Below are positions 1-10,261 of a stretch of 64,000 bases of DNA, piece by piece. The stretch spans positions 62,001 through 126,000 of the forward strand of contig NZ_JAMBNO010000008.1 in assembly GCF_023715105.1 (NCBI RefSeq), in the 5' to 3' direction. Position numbers and translations under genes: made by a program. The DNA comes from Hydrogenophaga intermedia (GTDB taxonomy: Bacteria; Pseudomonadota; Gammaproteobacteria; Burkholderiales; Burkholderiaceae_C). The notes under the pieces are model-generated. The model was not told the origin of the DNA. It worked only from the letters and a program-made list of their open reading frames with translations, and searched no databases. Every line of letters starts with the position of its first letter. Within the stretch, counting starts at the first letter, position 1.

Positions 1-2069
1 CTCTCCAGGCGCGGGTCGTCGGCCGGCACGCGCTTGGGCATCCAGCGCAGGCCGAGCAGAAACAGCACCGTGGTGACGACCTCCACGGCCAGTTGCGTGA
101 GCGCAAGATCGGGTGCGGAGAACCACGCGAAGGTGATGCACAGCGCCAGGCCCACCACGCTGAGCATGATGAGCGCGGCCAGCCGGTGGAACTTGGCCTG
201 CACCGCCGCGCCCACCGCGCACGCACAGCCGATGATCCACAGCAGCACGAATTCGGGTGTCACCGGCACGCGCGGTCGGTCGCCCCAGGACAGCGGCACG
301 ACCAGTGCCGAGCCCAGGCCGGCCAGACCGGCGATCACGATCAGCCACAGCAACTGCGGCTGCAGGCGGCGCGTGCCCAGCCCACGGGCCAGGCGCCGCG
401 CGGCGTCGGACAGCGCGGCCATCAGCCCCTCGAACACGCGCCGCCCGTTCAGGCCGAACAGGCCGGGCGCCAGGCTGTGTTCGCGCATCTTCAGGCGCCG
501 GCCGAACAGCAGGTACACCGCCACGCCACCCGCGGTGGCGATCAGGCTCATCACCAGCGGCGTGTTGAAGCCATGCCAGACCGCCAGGCTGTAGTCGGGC
601 AGGGTGCCGCCCACCACCGGTTGCGCGGCCGTGGCCAGCAGCGGGCCGACCGACCACGCCGGCAGTGTGCCCACCAGGATGCAGGCCAGCACCAGCAACT
701 CCACCGGCACGCGCATCCAGTGCACGGGCTCGTGCGGCTCGCGCGGGCAGTCGGGGCGGTCGCCGAAGAACACGTCGTGTCCGAAGCGCAGCGAATAGAC
801 CACCGCGAACACACCGGCGAGCGTGGCCAGCGCCGGCAGGCCGAATTCGATCGCCGGGTTGGCGCTCACGAACACGGTTTCGGCAAAGAACATTTCCTTC
901 GACAGAAACCCGTTGAGCAGCGGCACGCCCGCCATCGCCGCGCAGGCCACGATGGCCAGCGTGCCGGTGATGGGCATGCTGCGGAAGAGGCCATCCAGGC
1001 GCCGCATGTCGCGCGTGCCGGTCTCGTGATCGATGATGCCCACCGACATGAACAGCGAGGCCTTGAAGGTCGCGTGGTTCATCATGTGGAACACCGCGGC
1101 CACGGCGGCGAGCGGGCTGTTGAGGCCCAGCAGCAGCGTGATGAGGCCGAGGTGGCTGATGGTGGAGTACGCGAGCAGGCCCTTCAGGTCGTTCTGGAAC
1201 ATGGCCGCATAGGCGCCGAGCAGCAGCGTGGCCAGGCCCGCACCGCCCACGATCCAGAACCATTCCGGCGTGCCCGACAGCACCGGCCACAGGCGTGCCA
1301 GCAGGAACACGCCGGCCTTCACCATGGTGGCCGAGTGCAGGTAGGCCGACACCGGGGTGGGCGCGGCCATGGCGTGCGGCAGCCAGACGTGGAACGGGAA
1401 CTGTGCGCTCTTGGTGAGCGCGCCCAGCAGCACCAGCACCAGCGCGGGCGTGTACAGCGGGTGCGCGCGCACCTGCTCGCCCGCTTGCAGCACGGCCTCG
1501 AGCTCCAGGCTGCCGACGATGTGACCGAGCAGCAGCACGCCAGCCAGCAGGCACAGCCCGCCGGTGGCAGTCACGGTGAAGGCCATGCGCGCGCCGCGCC
1601 GCGCGTCCTTGCGGTGCGTCCAGTAGCCGATCAGCAGGAAGGAGAAGACGCTCGTGAGTTCCCAGAACACCACGAGCTGCACCAGCTGACCCGACAGCAC
1701 CACACCCAGCATGGCGCCCATGAAGCCCAGCAGCAGCGAATAGAAGCGCGCGGCGGGGTCCTCGGGCGAGAGGTAGTAGCGCGCGTACACGATCACCAGC
1801 AGGCCCATGGCACTGACCAGCATCGCGAACATCCAGGCAAAGCCATCGATGCGAACGATCAGGTCCATGCCGAGCGAGGGCAGCCATGGCAGGCGCTCAG
1901 TGAGCACGGCGCCGTCGCGCACCTCGGGGTAGAGCAGGGCCAGCGGCACGGCCACCGCCAGGGCCACCAGCGCGGCCCACAGCGATTCGAGGTTGCGTGC
2001 GTTCGTGGGCAACAGTGCCGCGACCACGCAGCCTGCAAAAGGCAGCAGAAGCAACAGGAACAGGGACAT
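1..2069 (-). CDS. mrpA: Monovalent cation/H+ antiporter subunit A (MrpA/PhaA), C-terminus cut by window edge
   Basis: From an ATG at 2069 the minus strand is open for 689 codons to the window edge, so the end of the protein is missing. The product is a polytopic membrane protein of the proton-pumping NADH dehydrogenase chain 5 type. Recognisable segments are 'ELTSVFSFLLIGYW', 'FPFHVWLPHAMAAPTP', 'NDLKGLLAYSTISHLG' and, near the visible end, 'APDLALTQLAVEVVT', which is typical of the MbhD-like part of MrpA and absent from NuoL. MrpA is the large subunit of the multi-subunit Na+/H+ antiporter of the inner membrane; the remaining subunits (MrpC to MrpG) should lie to the left. In betaproteobacteria subunits A and B are often fused, which cannot be judged here. 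It starts 57 bp after the monooxygenase gene on the same strand, with no obvious functional link. Confidence 0.88.
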   Translation of the reverse strand, partial: MSLFLLLLLPFAGCVVAALLPTNARNLESLWAALVALAVAVPLALLYPEVRDGAVLTERLPWLPSLGMDLIVRIDGFAWMFAMLVSAMGLLVIVYARYYLSPEDPAARFYSLLLGFMGAMLGVVLSGQLVQLVVFWELTSVFSFLLIGYWTHRKDARRGARMAFTVTATGGLCLLAGVLLLGHIVGSLELEAVLQAGEQVRAHPLYTPALVLVLLGALTKSAQFPFHVWLPHAMAAPTPVSAYLHSATMVKAGVFLLARLWPVLSGTPEWFWIVGGAGLATLLLGAYAAMFQNDLKGLLAYSTISHLGLITLLLGLNSPLAAVAAVFHMMNHATFKASLFMSVGIIDHETGTRDMRRLDGLFRSMPITGTLAIVACAAMAGVPLLNGFLSKEMFFAETVFVSANPAIEFGLPALATLAGVFAVVYSLRFGHDVFFGDRPDCPREPHEPVHWMRVPVELLVLACILVGTLPAWSVGPLLATAAQPVVGGTLPDYSLAVWHGFNTPLVMSLIATAGGVAVYLLFGRRLKMREHSLAPGLFGLNGRRVFEGLMAALSDAARRLARGLGTRRLQPQLLWLIVIAGLAGLGSALVVPLSWGDRPRVPVTPEFVLLWIIGCACAVGAAVQAKFHRLAALIMLSVVGLALCITFAWFSAPDLALTQLAVEVVTTVLFLLGLRWMPKRVPADDPRLE

Positions 2070-2126
2070 GTCCCCGAGTCTAGAGGAAGCTCGGGGCCTG
2101 CTCCGGCGCGGGGTTTCGTGCGCCGA

Positions 2127-3848
2127 TCAGGCCGGCGCGGCAGTGGCCTCGTTGCGCGCTGCGGCCTGCACCGCGGGCCGTGCACCGCGCAGCAGTTCCA
2201 CCAGGGCAGCCGTGTCCGTCGGCAGCGCGTCGCCACGCCACACCACGTGCTGGTCGGGCCGGCACAGCAGCAAGGCGTGGCGGTACTCCGTGGGGCGCCG
2301 GGGCTCGGCGCTCAGGTCGAGCAGCGTCATCGGCACGCCCGCGTCGGTGGCGGCCTGCAGCAGGCGCGCCGCATCGGCATGGGGCCGGGCGACGAGCAGG
2401 GTGTAGCCCGGGCCGAAGGCGTCGTACAGCGAGCGCCCGTCGCGCAGCCGGAAATGCGGAGCACGGCAGCCGGGCACGGTGGATGCCGTGAAGCTGCCCA
2501 TGGTGTAGGGCGGTGGTTCCTCGCCGTCGCCGGCGATGATGGGCGAGCCGCTGTAGTAGTAGCCGTAGTTCAAACCCGCGCAGCAGAACTGCTGCACGTT
2601 CAACTGGTAGGCCTCGTCGCCGATGAGCGCGCGCGCCGCGGCGCCGGATGCATCGTCGGCCTCGATGTTCGGTGGCACGGCGCTGCGTGCCTTGATCATT
2701 TTCTGCGCGTGGTCCATCGCGAAGCGCGACACCTGCTCGGTGATCGGCTGGCGTTCGGCCTCGTAAGCGTCGAGCATGGCCGGGTCGGCCCAGCCTTGCA
2801 CCTGTGCGGCCAGCAGCCACGCAAGGTTGAGCGCGTCGGCGATGCCGGCGTTCATGCCGTAGCCGGCGTAGGGCACCCACAGGTGCGCGGCGTCGCCGGC
2901 GATGAAAACGCGCCGGTCACGGAAGCGGTTGGCCACCAGGCGGCGGCCCACCCAGTCCTCCTTCGAGATCACCTCGTACGCGAAGTCGTCGCCGACGCCG
3001 AGGATGTGGCGGATGCTCTGGTCGCGATCCACCGAATCGAATTCGGTCTCCTGCGGATTGAGGTGGTTGTGCACCAGCCAGGTTTCGCGTCCGTCGATCG
3101 CGAAGACGGTGCCGCAGCGGCGCGGGTTGACCGAGTAGTAGCACCACGCCGGTTTGCCCGGCAGGCGCGAGAGCAGGCCTGGCGCGCGGATGTGGGTGGA
3201 CTGCACCCGCTGGATCACGGGTGTGCCCTCGAACTGCGCGCCGATGGCCTTGCGCACGCCGGAGGAGCCGCCGTCGCATCCGACCAGGAAGCGCGCGCGC
3301 ACGGTGCGTTCAGCGCCGTCGTCCACGCCAACCAGCGTGGCCGTCACGCCCGCCTCGTCTTGCGTGAAGCGCTCCAGCCGCGTGCGGTTGTGCAGCGACA
3401 CGCCGGGCAGCGCCGCGGTGTGTTCGAGCAGGATCGGCTCCAGATAGATCTGGTTGATGCGGTGCGGCGGCTCGGGTGTGGGCCACCAGGTGTCCGGACC
3501 GCCGTTGTCCACGAAGCGCTCCAGGCGGTTCGGGATCGGGATGCGCGTGAGCTCGATGCCGGTCATCGCGGTGCGGAACACCACGTCGTTCGGGTACTCA
3601 TCGGGCAGGCCGGCGCGGCGCAGCTTGTCGGCCACGCCCAACTGGCGAAAACGCTCCATGGTGCGCGACGAGACGTGGTTGCACTTCACGCTCGGTGGTT
3701 CGAGGTACGCGCGCGGCTCGGCGATCATCACGCGCACGCCGCGCCCGGCCAGGTCCATCGCAAGCGTCAGGCCCACGGGGCCCGCGCCGGCGATGAGCAC
3801 GTCGGTGTCGAAACGTTCCTGCGTTGCGGTCATGGGCAAGGAGGTCAT
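2127..3848 (-). CDS. FAD-dependent aromatic-ring monooxygenase (PheA/MhpA/TfdB type)
   Basis: A 573-residue flavoprotein hydroxylase of the class A (PHBH-like) family, which uses NAD(P)H and O2 to hydroxylate phenolic rings. The FAD dinucleotide fold is at residues 21-26 (GAGPVG), the 'DG' motif at 189-192 (GCDG) and the second FAD motif at 318-322 (GDAAH, followed by 'GYGMNAGIADALNLAW'). The C-terminal 180 residues match the thioredoxin-like tail seen in phenol and resorcinol hydroxylases. I chose the ATG at 3848 because it overlaps the stop of the upstream Bug gene (ATGA at 3845-3848); the ATG at 3833 is an alternative. Translational coupling to a solute receptor and a divergent LysR gene suggest a small catabolic operon. 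The substrate is unknown; a dihydroxybenzene-to-hydroxyquinol role would fit the dioxygenases elsewhere in the window but is only inference. Confidence 0.85.
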   Translation of the reverse strand: MTSLPMTATQERFDTDVLIAGAGPVGLTLAMDLAGRGVRVMIAEPRAYLEPPSVKCNHVSSRTMERFRQLGVADKLRRAGLPDEYPNDVVFRTAMTGIELTRIPIPNRLERFVDNGGPDTWWPTPEPPHRINQIYLEPILLEHTAALPGVSLHNRTRLERFTQDEAGVTATLVGVDDGAERTVRARFLVGCDGGSSGVRKAIGAQFEGTPVIQRVQSTHIRAPGLLSRLPGKPAWCYYSVNPRRCGTVFAIDGRETWLVHNHLNPQETEFDSVDRDQSIRHILGVGDDFAYEVISKEDWVGRRLVANRFRDRRVFIAGDAAHLWVPYAGYGMNAGIADALNLAWLLAAQVQGWADPAMLDAYEAERQPITEQVSRFAMDHAQKMIKARSAVPPNIEADDASGAAARALIGDEAYQLNVQQFCCAGLNYGYYYSGSPIIAGDGEEPPPYTMGSFTASTVPGCRAPHFRLRDGRSLYDAFGPGYTLLVARPHADAARLLQAATDAGVPMTLLDLSAEPRRPTEYRHALLLCRPDQHVVWRGDALPTDTAALVELLRGARPAVQAAARNEATAAPA

Positions 3849-4837
3849 TCGAGTTTGATGCCGGCGTTGCGGATCACCTGGCCCCACTTCACGGTTTCGG
3901 ACTTGATGTAGTCCGCAAAGGCCTGGGGCGTGGAAGGCGCCGGCTCGACACCGATGGCCCGGATGCTGGTCTGGATGGCCGGGTCGTTGAGGGCTTCGAC
4001 GATGGCGGCGTTGAGCTTGTTGACGATGGCGTCCGGCGTGGCCGCGGGTGCCACGATGCCGAACCAGCCCACCGATTCGTAGCCCGGCAGGCCGGCCTCA
4101 GCCACTGTGGGCACGTCGGGCAGCGCGGGCACACGGCGGCTACCGGTGACCGAGAAGGCCATCAGCTTGCCGGCGCGGATGTGCTGGATCGCCGCGGGCA
4201 GGTCGGTCACGGCCAGCGGAATCTGGCCGGCCAGGGCGTCCATGGCGGCCGGGCCCGAGCCGCGGTAGGCCGCCTGCACGATCTTCACGCCCGCCATCTG
4301 GTCGAACAGCGAGGCGGTGAGGTGCATGGCCGTGCCGTTGCCGCCATGGCCGATGGTGAGCTTGCTCGGGTCGCGTTTGGCCAACGCGATGAGTTCGGCC
4401 TGCGTGCGCACGCCCACCGAGGGGTGGCCCACGATCACGAAGGGAATGGCCGCGACCAGCGAGACCGGCTTGAGGTCCTTCACCGGGTCGAACGGCATCT
4501 GCGGATACAGGCTCACGTTGGCCGACAGCGCGCCCGCGGCCCCCAGGCCCACCGTGTAGCCGTCGCCCTCGGCCTTGGCCACGGCGGTCAGGCCGATGTT
4601 GCCGCCCGCCCCCGGCCGGTTCTCGATCACCAGCGGCTGCCCGAGCCGTTCGCTCACGCGCGGGCTGATGGCGCGCACGATGGCGTCGGCGCTGCCGCCG
4701 GGCGGGAACGTCACGATCACGCGGATCGGCTTGGTCGGCCAGGCGGCGTCCTGGGCGCTCGCGGGGGCGGCCAGTGCGAGCAGGGCAGCGCCACCAAGCG
4801 CGGCGCACAGCGTGCGGCGCAGGAAGGGGGTCTTCAT
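3845..4837 (-). CDS. Bug-family periplasmic solute-binding protein (TctC-like)
   Basis: A 330-residue exported receptor of the Bordetella uptake gene (Bug/TctC) family. It begins with a Sec signal peptide (basic 'MKTPFLRR', hydrophobic core, cleavage near 'ASAQDA'), followed by the family hallmark 'PIRVIVTFPPGGSADAIVR' and 'VIENRPGAGGNIG'. Bug proteins bind carboxylates, amides or aromatic acids and deliver them to tripartite tricarboxylate transporters, often encoded elsewhere; no TctA or TctB gene is in this window. The start at 4837 is preceded by a strong site, AGGAGACAAG, 3 nt upstream; an upstream in-frame ATG at 4879 would extend the protein with a non-signal-like segment and is rejected. 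The gene is divergent from a LysR regulator and overlaps the next monooxygenase gene by 4 bp. Confidence 0.9.
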   Translation of the reverse strand: MKTPFLRRTLCAALGGAALLALAAPASAQDAAWPTKPIRVIVTFPPGGSADAIVRAISPRVSERLGQPLVIENRPGAGGNIGLTAVAKAEGDGYTVGLGAAGALSANVSLYPQMPFDPVKDLKPVSLVAAIPFVIVGHPSVGVRTQAELIALAKRDPSKLTIGHGGNGTAMHLTASLFDQMAGVKIVQAAYRGSGPAAMDALAGQIPLAVTDLPAAIQHIRAGKLMAFSVTGSRRVPALPDVPTVAEAGLPGYESVGWFGIVAPAATPDAIVNKLNAAIVEALNDPAIQTSIRAIGVEPAPSTPQAFADYIKSETVKWGQVIRNAGIKLE

Positions 4838-4940
4838 CGGCTTGTCTCCTGGTTCTGATGTGGGAAGGCCGGGTGTCATTCAACCGGCTTCGCATTCATG
4901 CGTAAAGCGAAACTTATCGAACGATTTATGATCTGAACTC

Positions 4941-5852
4941 ATGAATGCCGAGGGCCGATTCCTGCCCAGCATGCGCCAGTTGCGCGCTTTCGCGGCCGTC
5001 TATCACCTGCGCAAGGTGAGTGCGGCGGCCGAACAGCTGTCGGTCACGCAGTCGGCGGTGAGTCTGTCGCTGCGGCAGCTGGAGGATGGGCTGGGCGCGC
5101 GGCTGTTCGAGCGCACCACGCGCACCCTGCAGCCCACGCAGGCCGCGCACGAGGCCATCGTGCTGGCCGAGCGCATCCTGCGCGACGCCGAGGCGCTGGG
5201 CGCGGGCACGCTGGAGTTGTCCGAACTGCGCCGCGGACGGGTGAGCCTGGCGATCACGCCCACGCTGGCCGAGCTGCTGCTGCCGGCCGCGGTGGTTCAC
5301 TTTCGTGAGCGGTTTCCGGGTGTGCACATCGACATCAGCGACTGTGCGCCCGACCAGTTCGTGGCGCGCGTGGTCGGCGAGCAGGTGGACTTCGGCATCG
5401 GCGTGCCTGAGCAGGCAGGTGCCGACGTTGACACCGACACCCTGGTGCGCGATCACCTGGCGCTGGTGTGTCCGGCGGGGCATGCGCTGGCGGGTCGCAA
5501 CCGGCTGCGCTGGGCCGACCTGGACGGCCACCCGCTCATCACCGTGCGGCCAGGCTATGGCGTGCGCCCGCTGATCGACGCCAGCGCCGCACGCGCCGGC
5601 GTGCGGCTGCGCGTGGTGCACGAGGTCACCTTCCTGTCCACCGCGCTGTGGATGACGCGCGCCGGCATGGCGGTGGCCATCATGCCCGCGTCCTACGCGC
5701 GTGTGGCGCCGGCGGGCGAGCTGGTGGTGCGGCCGCTGTCGGCACCGCGCGTGTCGCGCGACATCTGCGTCGTTACCCGGCGCGGCCGCGTGTTGTCGAA
5801 CGCCGCGCAGGCGCTGGTGCGCGAGATCCGCGCGGCCTTGCGCGCGGCCTGA
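4941..5852 (+). CDS. LysR-family transcriptional regulator, divergent from Bug/monooxygenase operon
   Basis: A 303-residue LysR regulator. The N-terminal winged helix is evident in 'MRQLRAFAAVYHLRKVSAAA' and 'LSVTQSAVSLSLRQLE', followed by 'LFERTTRTLQPT' and a periplasmic-binding-protein-like effector domain. The gene is transcribed away from the Bug-receptor/monooxygenase pair across a 103-bp gap, the classic layout in which a LysR protein controls the divergent catabolic genes and itself. The gap holds short dyads (CGCAT-TC-ATGCG at 4891-4902 and ATCG-AA-CGAT at 4916-4925) that could be part of the binding region. The effector is not predictable from sequence. Confidence 0.9.
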   Translation: MNAEGRFLPSMRQLRAFAAVYHLRKVSAAAEQLSVTQSAVSLSLRQLEDGLGARLFERTTRTLQPTQAAHEAIVLAERILRDAEALGAGTLELSELRRGRVSLAITPTLAELLLPAAVVHFRERFPGVHIDISDCAPDQFVARVVGEQVDFGIGVPEQAGADVDTDTLVRDHLALVCPAGHALAGRNRLRWADLDGHPLITVRPGYGVRPLIDASAARAGVRLRVVHEVTFLSTALWMTRAGMAVAIMPASYARVAPAGELVVRPLSAPRVSRDICVVTRRGRVLSNAAQALVREIRAALRAA

Positions 5853-5862
5853 ACCCGCGCGC

Positions 5863-7068
5863 TCAGCGCTCCACCACGTGCTGCCCGTCGCGCACGCCGT
5901 TGCCGGGATAGAGCACCACGCGCTCGCCAGCCTGCAGGCCCGCCTCCACCACCGCGAACTCGCTGCCGCGTGGGCCGGGTGTGACGCTGCGCGAGCGGGC
6001 GTGGTCGTCGGCATCGACCACGTAGACCTTCCACTGCCCGTTCGCGCGCAGCAGCGCGGCGGTGGGCACCAGCAGCGCGTCGGCCAGCGCCAGGGTGACG
6101 ATGCGTGCGTCCACGCGGTAGCCGTCGCCGAGGGTGCTGCGTGCGGGCCAGGGTTCGTCGAGCGCGATGTGCAGGTTCACGCGCTGCTCCTCGATGCCCA
6201 GCGCCGACACCTTGGTGAAGGCCACCGGATCCACCCGCGCGACGTGGGCGCGCAGCGTGGGCAGGCCGGCACCGACCTGCAGCGTCACGGGCGCGCCCTC
6301 GGGCACGCGCGCGGCGTCGCCCGAGAGCAGGTCGACCACGGCTTCCAACCGTTCGGTGTCGCCGATGTCGAGCAACGGCTGCCCGGCGGCCACGGGCCCC
6401 TCGCTTTCGTGGTGCACCGCGATCACGCGGCCGGCCACCGGGCTGCGCAGCGTCCACACGCCACTGTCGGTGCGCCCCCCGTCGGCCAGCGACAGGGCCG
6501 CGCGTGCCTCGCTGAGCGCGAAGTCGGCCACGCGGCGTTCGGCCTGCGCCGCGGCCACCGCCTGCTGCGCCTGCCGCTGCGCCAGTTCGGCCTGCTCGCG
6601 CGCGGCCGGCGAGACGAACTGTGCCTGCGCCAACGCTTCCTGGCGCCGTACGTCGAGCTGGGCCTGCGCCAGCGCGGCCTGCAGGCGGCCCAGTTGCGCG
6701 TCGGCCGCGGCGCGCGCGGCCTGCGCGCTGCCCAGGCGCTGTTGCAGCACGGCGCGCGTGCGGGCGTCGATCATGGCCGACGCGGCAGGGCGCAGCAGCA
6801 GCACCGCCTCGCCGGCGGTCACCACATCACCCACACGCAGGCCGGGGCGTTGCAGTTCGCCCGCGGTGGGCGAGGCCACGGTGTAGCGCTGCAGCAGGCG
6901 CAGCACGCCGTCTTCTTCGATCACCTGCTCGAAGGCGCCGCGCGCCACCATGGCGGTTTGCACCGCCAGCGGCGCCGGGCGCAGGGCCCAGGCCAGCACA
7001 CCGGCCACCAGCAGCACGGCAGCGCCCACGAGCATCCAGCGGCGCCAGGGATTGGCTTTGAGGTTCAT
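5863..7068 (-). CDS. HlyD-family periplasmic adaptor of an ABC exporter
   Basis: A 401-residue membrane-fusion protein. A single N-terminal membrane anchor ('WMLVGAAVLLVAGVLAWAL') is followed by a lipoyl/barrel-sandwich half ('TVASPTAGELQRPGLRVGD'), a long Ala/Gln-rich helical hairpin (about residues 100-190, heptad-like), the return lipoyl half ('TLRSPVAGRVIAV') and beta-barrel domains. Such adaptors link inner-membrane ABC permeases of the MacB or DevC type to an outer-membrane channel. The ATG at 7068 overlaps the permease stop (ATGA, 7065-7068), so the adaptor is the last gene of an ATPase-permease-adaptor operon. No TolC-like gene is adjacent. The cargo is unknown. Confidence 0.88.
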   Translation of the reverse strand: MNLKANPWRRWMLVGAAVLLVAGVLAWALRPAPLAVQTAMVARGAFEQVIEEDGVLRLLQRYTVASPTAGELQRPGLRVGDVVTAGEAVLLLRPAASAMIDARTRAVLQQRLGSAQAARAAADAQLGRLQAALAQAQLDVRRQEALAQAQFVSPAAREQAELAQRQAQQAVAAAQAERRVADFALSEARAALSLADGGRTDSGVWTLRSPVAGRVIAVHHESEGPVAAGQPLLDIGDTERLEAVVDLLSGDAARVPEGAPVTLQVGAGLPTLRAHVARVDPVAFTKVSALGIEEQRVNLHIALDEPWPARSTLGDGYRVDARIVTLALADALLVPTAALLRANGQWKVYVVDADDHARSRSVTPGPRGSEFAVVEAGLQAGERVVLYPGNGVRDGQHVVER

Positions 7069-9434
7069 TCGCGCACCTTCAGAACGGCCACCAGGTCGAA
7101 GCGGTCGACGCGGCGGCGCACGAGCAGGGCACTGGCCGCGCCCGCGGCCAGCACGATGAGCGCGGCCCAGGCGTAGGTGTCGGGCGCGATCACGACGGGG
7201 AAATCGATGTTGTCGGAGGACATGAGCCGCATCAACAGCGTGGCCAGGCCGTAACCGGCGAGCATGCCCAGCGGCAGCGCCAGCAAAAGCTCCACGGCGA
7301 GCTGGCCCAGCAACAGCACCGACACCTCGCCGCGCGTCATGCCCAGCACGCGCAGGCTGGCCAGGTCCCACGCGCGTTCGGACAGTGCGATGCGCGCGGC
7401 GTTGTAGGTGATGCCGACCGCCATCGCCACCGCGAACAGCGTGAGGATGGCGCTGAAGGCGCCCATGTTGTAGGAGGTGCGTTCGTCGAACGAGCGCTGC
7501 ACCGAGCGCTTGTCGAACACCGCGGCGACGCCGGGCGTGGCCTTCACCGCGGCCCAGAAGGCGGGCAGGGCGCTGTCGTCCACCAGCAACGCGGCGTCGG
7601 AGAGGCCGGCGCCGTCGCGCGTGGCGCGGTGCAGCGCGGGCAGCGACATCCAGGCCTGCTGGCCCATGAGCGCCTGCACCACCGCCACGACCGGCAGTTG
7701 CACCTGCTCGCGGTGCCCGAGGCGAAACTCCACCGTCACCACGTCGCCCACGCCCGCACCGAGCGCGCGCGCCAGCAGTTGCGACAGCACCAGTCCCTCG
7801 TCAGGCAACGGCACCGCGCCGCGCTGCGCGTCCACCACCGGCAGCAGCGGCGCGTGCGGCGGCAGGCCGGTGAGGGCCGCGTCCTTTCGCCGGGTGCCGA
7901 ACTGCACGCGCACCGGTTCGCTGCGGTAGCCCTCGGCCATCAGCACGCCGGGCAGGCGCTGCAACTCGCGCACTACCGTGGGCGCGGCGTGGGGCTGGAA
8001 GTTCAGCAGCACGTTGCCCGGCTGAACCTGGCGGAACTGCACGTCCACGATGTGGGCGATGGCGTCGAGCCAGAACGCGCCGGCGATCTGCAGCGCCATG
8101 GCCATCGCCACGCCGCCGACGGTGAAGGCGCTGCGCCAGGGGCGGTTCTCCACGTCGCGCAGGATCATCAGCAGGCGCGCGCTCACGCGCCCGCCCGGCG
8201 CCAGCCGCTCGGCCAGCGTGCGGCGGTAGCGCGGCGGCGCGGGCGGCTGCATGGCCTGTGCCGGGCGCAGGCGCACCACCGCGCGGATGGCGCTCCAGGT
8301 ACCCAGCAGCGCCGCCGCGGCCGCCACCGCGGTGGCCACCGCCACCAGGGCCGGGGTGGTGCGGTAGGCCAGCGCGTCGAAGCGGAACACCGGTTCGTAC
8401 AGGCTGAGCATCATGCGGCCGATCACGCCGCTGAGCGCCAGGCCGCCGAGCAGGCCAAGGCCCGCGATCACCAGTGCGAGCTCGGCGTAGTGCACGCCGA
8501 TGGCAAGGTCGCGATAGCCCAGTGCCTTGAGCGAGGCGATCTGCGCGCGCTGCGTCGCGATCTGGCGCGCCAGCACGCCGTTGAGGATGAACATCGCCAC
8601 CGCGAGGAAGATCGCGGGCAGCACGGTGCCCATCACGCGCAGCTGGTCGAGCTCGTCGTCCACGATGCGCGCCGAGAGCTGGTCGCGCCGCGCGACCGCA
8701 CCCAGCGAGCCATAGGGATCGAGCAGGCGGTCCAGCGCGGCCGTCACCGCGGGCTCGCTGGCCGGGCTTTCCAGGCGCACCACTGCCTGGTTGAACGCGC
8801 CCTGCAGGTCGAGCAGTTCGCTCAGGCGCTGCGCGTCCACCCACCAGATGCCGTAGCTGCGTTCATCCGGCGCGCCCGCGCTGCCGGCGAACACGTACTC
8901 GGGCGATATCGCCAGGCCCGTCACGCGCACCGGCTGCAGCCGGCCGTTGAGCACCGCGCGCACCTGGTCGCCCGGGCGCAGGCCGCGCGCATGAGCGAAG
9001 CTCTCGCTCACCACGGCCTCCAGCGCGGCACCGCTTTCGGGCCAGCGCCCCTCGCGCAGGCGCACCGCGTTCAGGCCCTGTGTGCCGCGGTGCACGCGGC
9101 GCAGGTCCAGCGCCACGAAGCGGCCTGTCACGGGCGCGCCGGGGTCACCGAGGTCGATCTGCGCCTCGAGGGCCAGTCCGGTCTGCACCTCGGCCACGCC
9201 GGGCAGGGCGGCCATGCGCGTGGCCAGCGCGGTGGGCGCGCGCTTGAGGTTCACGAACACGTCGGCCAGGCGGTGGCTGCGGTAGAAGTCGTCGCGCGCT
9301 TGCAGCAGCGAGGCGTGCACCGAGAACAGGCCCACGAAGCCACCGACGCCGATGGCCACCACCAGCGCGATGGTGAGCACCTGGGCGCGCAGCTTCCACA
9401 GGTCGCGGCCGAGCTTGATGTCCAGGGCCCGCAT
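7065..9434 (-). CDS. ABC transporter permease with two FtsX domains
   Basis: A 789-residue inner-membrane permease. An N-terminal membrane helix ('[19 protein letters not shown]') precedes a MacB-like periplasmic domain, then a first FtsX block near residues 265-400 ('[20 protein letters not shown]', '[18 protein letters not shown]'), a second periplasmic domain and a C-terminal FtsX block ('[20 protein letters not shown]', '[20 protein letters not shown]'). This doubled layout belongs to large FtsX permeases that work with LolD/MacB-like ATPases and HlyD adaptors in mechanotransmission-type export. It starts 9 nt after the ATPase gene and overlaps the adaptor gene by 4 bp, so the three proteins almost certainly form one complex. 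Confidence 0.9.
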   Translation of the reverse strand: MRALDIKLGRDLWKLRAQVLTIALVVAIGVGGFVGLFSVHASLLQARDDFYRSHRLADVFVNLKRAPTALATRMAALPGVAEVQTGLALEAQIDLGDPGAPVTGRFVALDLRRVHRGTQGLNAVRLREGRWPESGAALEAVVSESFAHARGLRPGDQVRAVLNGRLQPVRVTGLAISPEYVFAGSAGAPDERSYGIWWVDAQRLSELLDLQGAFNQAVVRLESPASEPAVTAALDRLLDPYGSLGAVARRDQLSARIVDDELDQLRVMGTVLPAIFLAVAMFILNGVLARQIATQRAQIASLKALGYRDLAIGVHYAELALVIAGLGLLGGLALSGVIGRMMLSLYEPVFRFDALAYRTTPALVAVATAVAAAAALLGTWSAIRAVVRLRPAQAMQPPAPPRYRRTLAERLAPGGRVSARLLMILRDVENRPWRSAFTVGGVAMAMALQIAGAFWLDAIAHIVDVQFRQVQPGNVLLNFQPHAAPTVVRELQRLPGVLMAEGYRSEPVRVQFGTRRKDAALTGLPPHAPLLPVVDAQRGAVPLPDEGLVLSQLLARALGAGVGDVVTVEFRLGHREQVQLPVVAVVQALMGQQAWMSLPALHRATRDGAGLSDAALLVDDSALPAFWAAVKATPGVAAVFDKRSVQRSFDERTSYNMGAFSAILTLFAVAMAVGITYNAARIALSERAWDLASLRVLGMTRGEVSVLLLGQLAVELLLALPLGMLAGYGLATLLMRLMSSDNIDFPVVIAPDTYAWAALIVLAAGAASALLVRRRVDRFDLVAVLKVRE

Positions 9435-9443
9435 GGCGTCGGC

Positions 9444-10181
<738 letters not shown>

Positions 10182-10261
10182 TGCAGCATGGTCACTCCCC
10201 TGGGCGATTGACGAACGTCAAGGCTTGGGCGACGGTCGCGGGAAGCCACCGGAGAGCCACC

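Noticed and set aside
93..3911. A very long plus-strand open frame (1272 codons) covering the left end
   Set aside because: It is antisense to mrpA and the FAD monooxygenase, which have clear family motifs; its His/Arg/Gln/Ala-rich translation is the usual artefact of high GC at third positions.
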